A stretch of DNA of 64,000 nt from Terriglobia bacterium (GTDB lineage: Bacteria; Acidobacteriota; Terriglobia; UBA7540). The first letter of the stretch is position 1. Each line of letters begins with the position of its first letter. Below the pieces are notes generated by a model. The model saw only the letters and a program-made list of their open reading frames with translations, ran no database searches and had not been told where the DNA came from. The position numbers were made by a program, and so were the translations under genes. Shown here in pieces: positions 52,392-60,672 of the stretch. The DNA lies in NCBI GenBank assembly GCA_030040995.1, contig JASHOS010000197.1, forward strand, positions 1 to 64,000. Direction: 5' to 3'.

Positions 52392-53519
52392 TCAGCAATG
52401 CAAGATTTCTGACAGGACTTTATTCCATTGCGAGTTAATCGATTCTGGCCGCAGATCTCTGACGCGGAGAAGCCCCTGCTCTCTGTAATGATCGCGCAAG
52501 GCTGAGTTGGTGAGAAGGCTTTGAATAGCTTGAGCCAAGCCTTCCAGGTCGGCGGGTGGCGCCATCAGGCCACATCGCCCGTTGTCCAGAACCTCCCTGT
52601 TGCCCGGCGAGCTATCCACGGCTACGACTGGCAGGCCGCATGCCATTGCCTCGATGAGCACCATGGGAAAACTTTCTCCTCCGTAAGAAGACAGGACGTA
52701 AATCGTCGCCCGCCGCATATACGCAAGGATGTTTGAGACGTATCCCGGCATACAAACAGTGTGCTCTACCCCGAGCCGCTTCATTAAGCTTTCAAGCTCT
52801 TGCCGAAGAGGGCCCTCCCCCAGAATGATCAGCCGCGACCGGATGCCGCTGCCTAGCAGCTTAGCGTGAGCCTGGATCAGAACGTCAAATCCCTTCCGGT
52901 GTTCGAGCTTCCCTGCCGCCAGAATCACAGGCAAACCGTCGTCTGGCCATAAGGTGGGCGCCGGTTCAGAAGGGGACACCGCCGGGTAGGAACTGGGATC
53001 AAAGGCGTTTAGTATCACAGACCATCCTTGGGGCGGTTTATCTATGCCCAGCCAGCGTCGCATGTCCTCCAATCCGCTTTGAGAGACGAAAATAAGCGAC
53101 TTGGTCCTGCGATATAGCAGCTTCGAAATGCCCGCAAGCTGCCTTGCGGGTCCCTTGAAAACCCAGCTTGGCTCGCACTGTACGATGCCGAGAAAGGATT
53201 TCCTTAATAGCATCGCCGTGAGGAAGGGCAGAACCGTGGCAATGCCTTCGACCGTTCCCACAATTAAATCCTGCGAAGCGCAGGCCCGGATCATCTTCCA
53301 AATCGCGCTGAAAGGCTGCCGGTGAAGCGAACCCCGGCTGACAAACGCCGAGACCCTCACTCCCTCCAAAAGCCCCTCGCAGCCATTTCTATCCCCTCGC
53401 AGCACCAACAAACCCGGATCAAATTTGGTCTTATCGAGTCCCCTCATGAGGTTGAGCGTGACCCTCTCGGAGCCGCTGCCCGGCAGCCAATAGATTACAA
53501 ACAACACCTTTTTGGGCAC
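52392..53519 (-). CDS. GT4 glycosyltransferase
   Basis: 375 residues from GTG. GT-B fold: VLFVIYWLPGSGSERVTLNL at the start, KLEHRKGFDVLIQA and ILGEGPLRQELESL in the middle, and SYGGESFPMVLIEAMACGLP with the E-x7-E motif. Related to capsular and exopolysaccharide transferases. Same strand as the GT2 gene 60 bases downstream. Confidence 0.88.
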   Translation of the reverse strand: MPKKVLFVIYWLPGSGSERVTLNLMRGLDKTKFDPGLLVLRGDRNGCEGLLEGVRVSAFVSRGSLHRQPFSAIWKMIRACASQDLIVGTVEGIATVLPFLTAMLLRKSFLGIVQCEPSWVFKGPARQLAGISKLLYRRTKSLIFVSQSGLEDMRRWLGIDKPPQGWSVILNAFDPSSYPAVSPSEPAPTLWPDDGLPVILAAGKLEHRKGFDVLIQAHAKLLGSGIRSRLIILGEGPLRQELESLMKRLGVEHTVCMPGYVSNILAYMRRATIYVLSSYGGESFPMVLIEAMACGLPVVAVDSSPGNREVLDNGRCGLMAPPADLEGLAQAIQSLLTNSALRDHYREQGLLRVRDLRPESINSQWNKVLSEILHC

Positions 53520-53995
53520 TGAATGTCATACCTCGCGCCACGCGGATTACAAAATTAGGACAGTCCAATTTTAAACCCTTCTACCAGAGGATGCATCGAA
53601 GGACAACTCGGGATGCGCGACGCGGCAGCAGGGGAGGGCCTTCGTGGCCCTTTTGAACCTTGGAAGCACTACAAAGGTGAGCCCTGCCATCGTACAAGTG
53701 TGGTTGCTGATTGCCGATAACAGATGCTACGGCGGGTGTTTGGCCCTCGGCTTCTGGCGCCTATGCCCCCGGCCTCAGCGGCAACTGGTGGCGTGATTAC
53801 TACCGGCAACCAAAGTGGCGCCGGTCTCGCTTGGCGGTACCGGCCGGGACGGCGGCGCTACGCCCCGAAAATGGGGGGATTACGAAGGGCGGAATAATTC
53901 GTTTGCTCCGAGCCTGGCGCTATTCTAAAATCAAGGCAGTTTCGGCTCTACAGTGGGAATTCGCGCATCGGGTTCGCTGCGGAAAGGACTTTGTC
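53520..53995. other. Gap before the lipoprotein gene, with a degenerate repeat arm
   Basis: A CGGCGCTAC end followed by GCCCCGAAAATGGGGG (53851-53879) looks like a decayed right end of the armed REPIN element. An open frame runs from 53711 into the lipoprotein gene but its first 95 codons look like translated non-coding DNA. Nothing else is recognised. Confidence 0.45.
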
Positions 53996-54433
53996 ATGCG
54001 TGGAAGAATAGTGGCGTGTCTGTTTCAGCGAGCATTGGTTCCGCTGACGATTGCTGCGGCGGCAGCGCTCGCCCTGGGTTATCCGGTGTTGGCAGGCTGC
54101 CCGGCAATTCAGGTGACTCAGGGAATCCAAGGGTATCCGCAACCGCACTCTGAATCCGCGCTTCCGGGTTCGCCGGGAATGCCGCCTGTTTCGATAACCA
54201 GCACCACCCCCGGGATCAATCCGCCTCTGAGTCACAAGCAGACAGACATGCTCCTGAAGCAGAGTTTTAAGACAACCAAGGAGGATGTTGCAAAGCTCTC
54301 CAAACTGGTGCAGGCGCTACAGAAGCAGGTGGATAAGTCCAATGCCAACGTTTTGTCCCTCTCGATCATCAAGCAGGCCACGAACATCGAAAAGCTGGCC
54401 CGAAAGATCAAGAACGAATCAAGAATGTATTGA
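53996..54433 (+). CDS. Small lipoprotein with C-terminal coiled coil
   Basis: 145 residues from ATG 53996 with AAAGGA upstream. Signal peptide ending in lipobox VLAGC. A Pro/Ser/Gly-rich middle, then a charged helix from about 80 on (LLKQSFKTTKEDVAKLSKLV to IEKLARKIKN). Proteins with this tail occur, by my recollection, widely in Acidobacteriota without a known role. It is the only plus-strand gene in the glycosyltransferase island. Confidence 0.7.
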   Translation: MRGRIVACLFQRALVPLTIAAAAALALGYPVLAGCPAIQVTQGIQGYPQPHSESALPGSPGMPPVSITSTTPGINPPLSHKQTDMLLKQSFKTTKEDVAKLSKLVQALQKQVDKSNANVLSLSIIKQATNIEKLARKIKNESRMY

Positions 54434-54470
54434 GCGCGATGAAAGTTAGAATTGCCCCGGCGCGGCGAGA

Positions 54471-55481
54471 TCAGGCGATTTTTTGCGGGATCGAGGAGGG
54501 ATCGCATCCAGAACCGGGCTGGGCAGGTTGAAGCGCGCCTTCTATGCTCCGATAGATGCCTTCTACCGGAAGCACAGCATAGTAAAAATAGAAAAGCCTG
54601 TAAATCACAGCCGGTAGCGGAATCGGCGAGTCGAAGAGAAGTCTCAGCGGTGCGAGCACGGGAACCACGACCCTGGCAAGCAGCCGCTTGAGCCGGTATT
54701 GCCGCGAAGCCTTTCGCTTTGGCTCCTGCTCAAGATAAAGCCTGCCCGCTTCCGTGGAAGAGGCGACCTTAGTTGAAGCTACAGACTTCAGCGGTATCTG
54801 GCATAAGTCAGCGAATGCCACGTGCTTGTAGTGGAACCCTATGGCGTTGACGTTGTGAACCATCACCATGCCCTTTTGCATGAGGCGGTACCCAAGCTCC
54901 CAGTCCTCCCAACCCCATGTTCGGAATGCTTCATCAAATAAGCCGTTCTCCAGCAGAAATGCGGCTTTGACGCTTGTGTTATTGAAGTAGCAGTACGAAG
55001 ACGATATGGGCTGTCCATGCTCCATCCGATCATAGGCAAACTGCGGTCCTCGACGTATCGACCATCGCATCAGCGGTGTGGCGTGAACTTCAGGCGACCA
55101 GGGAAGATATCCCATCAAGGCGAAGTTCGCGCCAGGGTGCTGGCGGTGCCAGGCGATATGTTCCTCGACCAGATTCGGCGTTGGAACGGCGTCATCGTCT
55201 GTGAAGAGGACAATAGCCCCCGTTGCTTTCCGAATTCCATAATTCCTGGCCGCCGCCAGACCTTTGTTTTCCTGTCTCAGATAACGAATCGGGATGGAGG
55301 AAGTCTCTGCAATTTCGGACACAACTTCGGAGGTTCCGTCTGTCGAGCCGTCGTCCACAATGAGGATTTCCAGGATTTCCTCGAGCGCGGTTTGGCGGAG
55401 GTAGGCTTCCAGCGCCTTCCTTAAAACGGCGCTGCGATTATGGGTGGGAATGATAACGCTTAATCTTGCAGGAGCTGGCAT
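54471..55481 (-). CDS. GT2 glycosyltransferase (paralogue 2)
   Basis: 336 residues from ATG 55481, the start that avoids overlap with the upstream gene (ATG 55514 would overlap by 29). LSVIIPTHNRSAVLRKALEA, VDDGSTDGT, ENKGLAAARNYGI, FTDDDAVPTP and GWEDWELGYRLMQKG define the GT2 fold. Shares the C-terminal RVVVPVLAPLRLLFDS/PLPAVIYRLFYFYY block with paralogues 1 and 3. Confidence 0.88.
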   Translation of the reverse strand: MPAPARLSVIIPTHNRSAVLRKALEAYLRQTALEEILEILIVDDGSTDGTSEVVSEIAETSSIPIRYLRQENKGLAAARNYGIRKATGAIVLFTDDDAVPTPNLVEEHIAWHRQHPGANFALMGYLPWSPEVHATPLMRWSIRRGPQFAYDRMEHGQPISSSYCYFNNTSVKAAFLLENGLFDEAFRTWGWEDWELGYRLMQKGMVMVHNVNAIGFHYKHVAFADLCQIPLKSVASTKVASSTEAGRLYLEQEPKRKASRQYRLKRLLARVVVPVLAPLRLLFDSPIPLPAVIYRLFYFYYAVLPVEGIYRSIEGALQPAQPGSGCDPSSIPQKIA

Positions 55482-55485
55482 TGCC

Positions 55486-56808
55486 CTAGCCCTCCACACC
55501 GGACCGGGGAGCATCGCCCGTCCACGTTCTCTCTGAAGCGACCGCCGGGCCGTCCAACACCAAGAGCTGACTTTGATTTTTCGTCGCGACGTTTGGAACG
55601 GATACGGATGCTCGACCGCGCGAGAGTCCCTTGGTCAAGGCTGCGGTGAGACGCGTGGCCGCAAACCTAGCGCCGAACACAAACCGCAGGAGCGGCCCGA
55701 AGCTGTTCGCGGCGGCAAGTCCGGCAAAATAAAGCCCCGGAACAGATGATTGGAAAGCAGACGAAAGCAGCGGAGTGCCCTCGACCCTTGCGAGCTTCGA
55801 ACGAATCTCGCTGCTGAGGAATTTCAGTCGTTCCAGGTCGACTCGATACCCGGTTGCCGCTATAACATGCTCGATCAAAACTTCGGAATCGCTGCCGTCC
55901 GCTCCGCGCGAACGCAGCCGCACGCAACCCTCGTGAATTTCAGCGTGCTCCAGCGAGTGGCCGAGTATGAGCGGCACTCGCCCAATCACTTTGTCTTTAG
56001 CAAACCAGCCGCCCGATGGGCCCAGGTGGGTTCGGACGGTCTGCAGCCTGTATTGTTCTGGCAGGTAGTGGAACACTGTCGGCCAGTCGCAAAAGAGGCG
56101 CGATCTCACGCCGAGGCCAAGCCCCGACTGAGGGTATCTAATGCGCTCCCACAGAGGACGGGGAAACGTGGTGGCTCTGGTGTGAAACCGCAGTGACTTC
56201 TGACGAGCAACCAATTGCACCTCCGCCCCGGCCTCGTGAAGCAATCCCGCCAGGTCGATGGCAGAAGATCCGCCGCCGACCACGGCAACGCGGCGACCCT
56301 TAAATGGCTTAAGGTCGTGATGATTCCAACTGTGCGAAACAAATTGCGAAGGCAACTGTGCAAGGTTCGGGGGGACGTAAGCGAAGTGCGTGATGCCAAC
56401 CGCAAGGACGACTCTGTGAGCTAGCAGGATTTCCCCGTCATCAAGGCGCAGCACGAATCCCTCGACCGAACGGTCAATGCCGACGGCAAGCTTGCCTTCG
56501 AGCTCCGGTATCAGGCGCTTCTGAAACGCTGCGCCGTACGCCACAAAAGTCTCGAGGCTAATCGGAAATCCCTTATCCTCGTATTCGATCTCATTTTGGA
56601 CGGAGAAATCCCTTAGCGTGAAATCATTATCCGGATCAGAGATGTTCGACGCGAAGCCGTCGGACTTGAGGAGCATGCCCTTGGGCATGTGAGCCTGCCA
56701 GCTATCCATCAGACGACCGAAAATGCGGAACCGGACACCCTTACGCTTAAGATGTGCCGCCAATGAAAGGCCATAGGGTCCCGCTCCGAGAATCGCGACA
56801 TCGATCAT
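55486..56808 (-). CDS. FAD/NAD(P)-binding oxidoreductase (flavin monooxygenase-like)
   Basis: 440 residues. FAD motif ILGAGPYGLSLAAHL at 6-20 and NAD(P) motif VAVVGGGSSAIDLAGLLHEA around 175; the ATGYRVD element closes the nucleotide-binding part. The pattern is that of FMO/ornithine-hydroxylase-like enzymes (GxGPxG plus GGGxSA). Could oxidise an amino sugar, lipid or peptide. It sits directly upstream of a GT2 gene and near an ATP-grasp gene, which suggests a tailoring role in the same pathway. Confidence 0.8.
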   Translation of the reverse strand: MIDVAILGAGPYGLSLAAHLKRKGVRFRIFGRLMDSWQAHMPKGMLLKSDGFASNISDPDNDFTLRDFSVQNEIEYEDKGFPISLETFVAYGAAFQKRLIPELEGKLAVGIDRSVEGFVLRLDDGEILLAHRVVLAVGITHFAYVPPNLAQLPSQFVSHSWNHHDLKPFKGRRVAVVGGGSSAIDLAGLLHEAGAEVQLVARQKSLRFHTRATTFPRPLWERIRYPQSGLGLGVRSRLFCDWPTVFHYLPEQYRLQTVRTHLGPSGGWFAKDKVIGRVPLILGHSLEHAEIHEGCVRLRSRGADGSDSEVLIEHVIAATGYRVDLERLKFLSSEIRSKLARVEGTPLLSSAFQSSVPGLYFAGLAAANSFGPLLRFVFGARFAATRLTAALTKGLSRGRASVSVPNVATKNQSQLLVLDGPAVASERTWTGDAPRSGVEG

Positions 56809-57055
56809 AACGTGACAAAACTCCCTTCATTTTTTGGGTAGGGGCGCTAGAGGCCGCAGGGCGAGTGGTGCTCGCCGTCAGCGGCGCCCTTACCTGCGCC
56901 CCTGGAGTTTCTGCATTTTTCAGATCACCGCGGCGCCTCGCCAACCCGCAGGCGTTCTTACCGGTAACCGGCGGGGCCGAATTCTTGCGAGACGAGTATG
57001 TACGCTCGATGGACTCGCTGGTAAGCAGACGGTCTGTCGTTCTTGGCTCGATTGC

Positions 57056-58294
57056 TTATGGCCAGTAGAGACGGCCTGCTACGAGAACCTGCACCCTCTT
57101 CTTCTTACGAGAATAAAAAGGACTCCAGCTCCTAGTCTTGCGGACACAAGCGCGAATCAGGTCCGGCTCCCCCCAGGGAACATCGTGATAGGCGGATTCC
57201 AGGTACGGACTCTTTGGACTCCTGAGCCACTCTTGCGGGAATAGCGCGATCGTCTTCTGATCCGTAACGCTCGTGGAGGTCTTGAGTGCGGTTCCAGTCA
57301 AAACCGCATACAGGGCGGCCGGAAGATCGCGTCCCGGTCCCAGCGCTAAGTGTGCCACTTGCGTGACGCGGGGATTCATTTCGAGAAGATAGGCATCGCC
57401 GGTTCGCTCCTCGATGACAAAATCGAAACCGCAAAACCCGGAAATCCCCAAACGGCGAACGATCTTTCCCGCGGCCGCTGACATTTCAGAATTTTCAATA
57501 AGCCGCACAACGGTTGCCGGCCCGTGACGATGCTTTTCTTGAAGGACTTCAAAATGCAGCTCGCCCAACACCTCGCCTTTCCAGCAGGCGATCAAGCTCG
57601 TTGCATCCTGGCCGGACACAAACGCTTGGGCGTTGACCGTAGAGCGGCGCCGAAACAATGCGGCTCGAACGAGCTTGGTATCGAGGTGTAGAAGGGCGCG
57701 CTCCATGGCCTGTTTCAGGAGTGGCGGCGCTTGCAGGGCACGAAAGCTTTGTTCAGCCTGCTCCCATGACCTGGCAATTCTGACGCCCTCGCCGCCGGCT
57801 GTGCCATTCGCCTTCAGAACCGTTGGAAGGCCGTTCCGGGAAATCCAATCCTCCAGGTGATCTGCACTGGAGACAACTTCAGTTATCGGAGCCCGGACGT
57901 GCTCTTGGCGGGCAAGATCGATCAATGCCGACCGCGAGCGCACGACCGGAAAGCCCTCTGGGGCGCCTAGAGAACGCTCAATGAGCCCGCGAAGCATTAC
58001 CCCTGCTCTGTTATCTTCAACAGAATTTTCATAGAGGTCATGCAACTCGCGGACGGCAAGGTCGTCGACCGGAAGAATCAGGTCAGGCTTGCTAGCCACA
58101 ACGGCATGCGTCAATGAGATCCGCGGTGCGAGCCCGCGATACGCATACCAACTACGAACCGCGCTCGTCTTGAGAAGTGGATGGCGGGGAGGGCAGACGG
58201 CATCCACGGTGCAGCCCACCCCAGACAGGGCCATCACGATTCGTGAGGTCGTGAACCAACGAGACGTTGCCGCAACCAGAACAATGGGTTTCAT
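57056..58294 (-). CDS. ATP-grasp ligase
   Basis: 412 residues. N-terminal pre-ATP-grasp domain (VLVAATSRWFTTSRIVMALS), ATP-grasp with VLKANGTAGGEGVRIARSW around 155-175 and metal-binding LLEMNPRVTQ near 305, after GFCGFDFVIEE. The family joins a carboxylate to an amine or thiol through an acyl phosphate. Closest in feel to carbamoyl-phosphate-synthase-like ATP-grasp proteins of surface or antibiotic clusters. Substrate unknown; neighbours suggest glycan or lipid decoration. Confidence 0.85.
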   Translation of the reverse strand: MKPIVLVAATSRWFTTSRIVMALSGVGCTVDAVCPPRHPLLKTSAVRSWYAYRGLAPRISLTHAVVASKPDLILPVDDLAVRELHDLYENSVEDNRAGVMLRGLIERSLGAPEGFPVVRSRSALIDLARQEHVRAPITEVVSSADHLEDWISRNGLPTVLKANGTAGGEGVRIARSWEQAEQSFRALQAPPLLKQAMERALLHLDTKLVRAALFRRRSTVNAQAFVSGQDATSLIACWKGEVLGELHFEVLQEKHRHGPATVVRLIENSEMSAAAGKIVRRLGISGFCGFDFVIEERTGDAYLLEMNPRVTQVAHLALGPGRDLPAALYAVLTGTALKTSTSVTDQKTIALFPQEWLRSPKSPYLESAYHDVPWGEPDLIRACVRKTRSWSPFYSRKKKRVQVLVAGRLYWP

Positions 58295-58296
58295 GG

Positions 58297-58432
58297 TATA
58301 AAGACTCTCGACAGTTTGCGCTGCCGCGTTAATCGGGCGTGGGTGGCGACATCGCTTTGTGATGTCTGGGAATCACCGCCATCGCAGACATGGCAAACGG
58401 CGCCATGTCTGCGCCACCCGGGCCCGCTGCCT
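58297..58432 (+). repeat. Direct repeat flanking a GT2 gene, left copy
   Basis: AAGACTCTCGACAGTTTGCG, a GGGTGGCGACATCG arm, GATGTCTGGGAATCACCGCC and a GGCGCCATGTCTGCGCCACC arm. The right copy at 59565-59703 is in the same orientation with scattered mismatches; a partial copy lies at 51354-51371. Confidence 0.7.
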
Positions 58433-58463
58433 GCCGTTTGGAGTCACGTCGAATTCCGCTGGA

Positions 58464-59450
58464 TCAGGACGCCTTCTCCAACTTCCGTGGTTCGGCGATA
58501 GCGTTCGCAGGCTGTTCTGAGAACGCCGGCTTTCTGGCAACGTTGAAGTAGGCTAAAAACACGCGGTATACGGTCCCCGGGAGCGGAATCTGTGAATCCA
58601 AGAGGGGTTTGAGGGGCATGAGCAGCGGAACGATGAGGCGAGCAGCGAGCATCTGCAACCGGTACCGGCGCGAGCTCTTGCGCCGGCGCTCCTCTGCAAA
58701 GTAAACCTGGCCCGCTTCTTTGGTTGCAAGGATTCTAAGTGCGCGGGCCATTTTCGTGCGGTACCGGCAAGCTTCGGCGAAGCTGACTCGCTTGTAGTGG
58801 TAAGCGACTGCGGCAGGGTTGTAGATCATTACCAAGCCTTTTTTGATCAGCCGGTAACCCAGCTCCCAATCCTCGCACCCCCATGACCTGAAATCTTCGT
58901 CAAATATTCCATTTTTTCTGAGGAATTCCACTTTAACGCTGGTGTTGGCAAAGTAGCAGCCTACAAATCCAACCCTTTCTCCTGCGGCCATATGGCCAAA
59001 GCCGTACTGTGGTCCTTCCGAGATAATATGTCGCATCAGCGGCGTGGGGCGGACGTCCGGCGACCACGGAACGTAGCCGACCATGCCAAAATTTGCATCG
59101 GGATGCTTCTCGTGCCAGGTGATATGTTCCTCGACCAGATTCAGCGCGGGAATCTCATCGTCATCATGGAAAAGGACAATCCCCGCCTTGGCCTGTCGGA
59201 TTCCATAGTTGCGCGCCGCCGACAGGCCTTTGTTCTCCTGTTTCAGATAACGGATAGGTGTAGGAGAATTTTGGGCGCATTCTGAGACAATCGCGGAGGT
59301 TCCATCCGTCGACCCGTCGTCAACAACCAGGATCTCGGCAATTGCTCCCTGGCAGGTCTGGTGCTTATAGGCCTCGATCGTTTTCTTGAGAATATTCGCG
59401 CGGTTATAGGTCGGAATAATAACGCTTAGCGGTACGGAAGGCGATGGCAT
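58464..59450 (-). CDS. GT2 glycosyltransferase (paralogue 3)
   Basis: 328 residues. LSVIIPTYNRANILKKTIEA, VDDGSTDGT, ENKGLSAARNYGI, FHDDDEIPAL and WGCEDWELGYRLIKKG mark the GT2 fold. The C-terminal block RLIVPLLMPLKPLLDS/PLPGTVYRVFLAYF matches paralogues 1 and 2. The gene is bracketed by direct repeats of about 135 bases (58297-58432 and 59565-59703), so it could be lost or duplicated by recombination. Confidence 0.88.
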   Translation of the reverse strand: MPSPSVPLSVIIPTYNRANILKKTIEAYKHQTCQGAIAEILVVDDGSTDGTSAIVSECAQNSPTPIRYLKQENKGLSAARNYGIRQAKAGIVLFHDDDEIPALNLVEEHITWHEKHPDANFGMVGYVPWSPDVRPTPLMRHIISEGPQYGFGHMAAGERVGFVGCYFANTSVKVEFLRKNGIFDEDFRSWGCEDWELGYRLIKKGLVMIYNPAAVAYHYKRVSFAEACRYRTKMARALRILATKEAGQVYFAEERRRKSSRRYRLQMLAARLIVPLLMPLKPLLDSQIPLPGTVYRVFLAYFNVARKPAFSEQPANAIAEPRKLEKAS

Positions 59451-59564
59451 CGTTCTCGAATCCTTTTTGCCGCTCTGAAGCGCGCTCGGCCTCGCTCGCT
59501 TTCGGGGTGTGCACGTCTGCCGTTTAGCAGCTTGCCCACCAGTACAGAACCGCGGCCAGGCATA

Positions 59565-59703
59565 AGAACTCTCGGCAGTTTTCCACTACCGCATGAATAG
59601 CGCGTGGGAGGCGCAGACATCGTTTTGTGATGTCTGCGAATCACCGCTATCATCGACATGGCAAATGGCGCCATGTCTGATGCCACCCAACCCAGGCAGC
59701 AAG
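59565..59703 (+). repeat. Direct repeat flanking a GT2 gene, right copy
   Basis: Contains AAGAACTCTCGGCAGTTTTC, GGCGCAGACATCG, GATGTCTGCGAATCACCGCT and GGCGCCATGTCTGATGCCAC; the same order as the copy at 58297-58432. The remainder of the 355-base gap 59451-59805 shows nothing else. Confidence 0.7.
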
Positions 59704-59805
59704 CGGGCGTCGCGGCACAATGCTTCGGGCAAACACGGATATAATCTGGAAGTGCGTACTGGTTGAGTGGCAAGGCGGCGTGAAAAAACTCAGGGAGGTA
59801 AGGCG

Positions 59806-60144
59806 ATGGGCCGGAAAAGACTTCTTACGTTCGCTGGGGTGCTGATCGGAGTATTTTTAGCGTTGAGCTGGGGGGCGCCAATAGTGCGAATATCCGCTCA
59901 GGGACAGCAAAACAGCAATTTCAATCTCGAGGGCAAAATCACCGAGGAATCGCAGGGAAAGTTGACGGTCAACACTCAGGGCGAGATCGTTTTTCACGTT
60001 TCCTATAATGCGAGCACCAAAATCTACCGGAAGGACGGTTCGGCCGGCGCGGCCAGCGATTTAAAGGTGGACGCCGTCATCAAGGTTCAGGGTGAACTGG
60101 ACTCTTCCGGCGTGCTGGAAGCACACCGGATCGACATCGAGTAA
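59806..60144 (+). CDS. Exported DUF5666-like protein
   Basis: 112 residues from ATG 59806, with GGAGGTAAGG upstream; a TTG-type start at 59767 is less likely. Membrane or signal segment (LLTFAGVLIGVFLALSWGA), then a beta-rich domain (NLEGKITEESQGKLTVNTQG ... IKVQGELDSSGVLEAHRIDI) like DUF5666 repeats of OB-fold type. Function unknown. Convergent with the flagellar genes. Confidence 0.7.
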   Translation: MGRKRLLTFAGVLIGVFLALSWGAPIVRISAQGQQNSNFNLEGKITEESQGKLTVNTQGEIVFHVSYNASTKIYRKDGSAGAASDLKVDAVIKVQGELDSSGVLEAHRIDIE

Positions 60145-60168
60145 CCCCTATTCCGGCTTAAGAACCGC

Positions 60169-60672
60169 TTATGCTGTCCAATCGCCGGATTGGCCAGATG
60201 GAGGCGCCGGCTCGGCAGCGAATAGACTGGGGGACCCGGAGCGGGAAGGCTTGCCCGCCGGTGCGGACGGTGGGGCGGGAAACACTTGAGGCGACTCGTT
60301 GCGCAGGGTGAGCGCCTGGGCTTGTTCCCAGATTTTTCTAACGTCCGTGACGTGGGCGGCGGCTTGCCGCAGCCCTTGAGCATCAAGCCTGCAGCTCGCC
60401 TTGAAAATCTCTCTGCGAATAAGGACGTAAAACCGGTTCAGGGTATGGGCGACCTGACCGCCACGTTCAAAATCGAGTGCACCTTGCAGGTGGACCAGAA
60501 TAGTGAGCGCGCGGTCAAGATCACGCGTCTTCTTTTCGATGTCACGCGCGCTGACGGCGAGCGCTGCCGAGTGCAGCAGGCTCGCGAGCTGGTCGTATGC
60601 CGCAATAAATATATCCGCAGTGCTTTCAGTGTGAATGGCGCTCTGCCGGTAAGCTTTTCGAGGATCGGTCAT
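60169..60672 (-). CDS. fliS: Flagellar export chaperone FliS
   Basis: 167 residues, a helical bundle. AYRQSAIHTESTADIFIAAYDQL is the FliS opening, and LDRALTILVHLQGALDFERG followed by LNRFYVLIRREIFKA continue the family pattern. It holds flagellin unfolded in the cytoplasm until export. The C-terminal 40 residues are Pro/Ala/Ser rich. It overlaps the fliD stop by one base. Confidence 0.9.
   Translation of the reverse strand: MTDPRKAYRQSAIHTESTADIFIAAYDQLASLLHSAALAVSARDIEKKTRDLDRALTILVHLQGALDFERGGQVAHTLNRFYVLIRREIFKASCRLDAQGLRQAAAHVTDVRKIWEQAQALTLRNESPQVFPAPPSAPAGKPSRSGSPSLFAAEPAPPSGQSGDWTA

Noticed and set aside
56809-57244. 136-codon plus-strand frame before and within the ATP-grasp gene
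   Set aside because: Mostly antisense to the ATP-grasp 3' end and without an RBS or recognisable domain.
51083-59703. Dispersed palindromes considered as a CRISPR array
   Set aside because: Repeats are unevenly spaced, of several families, on both strands, and no cas genes are present.
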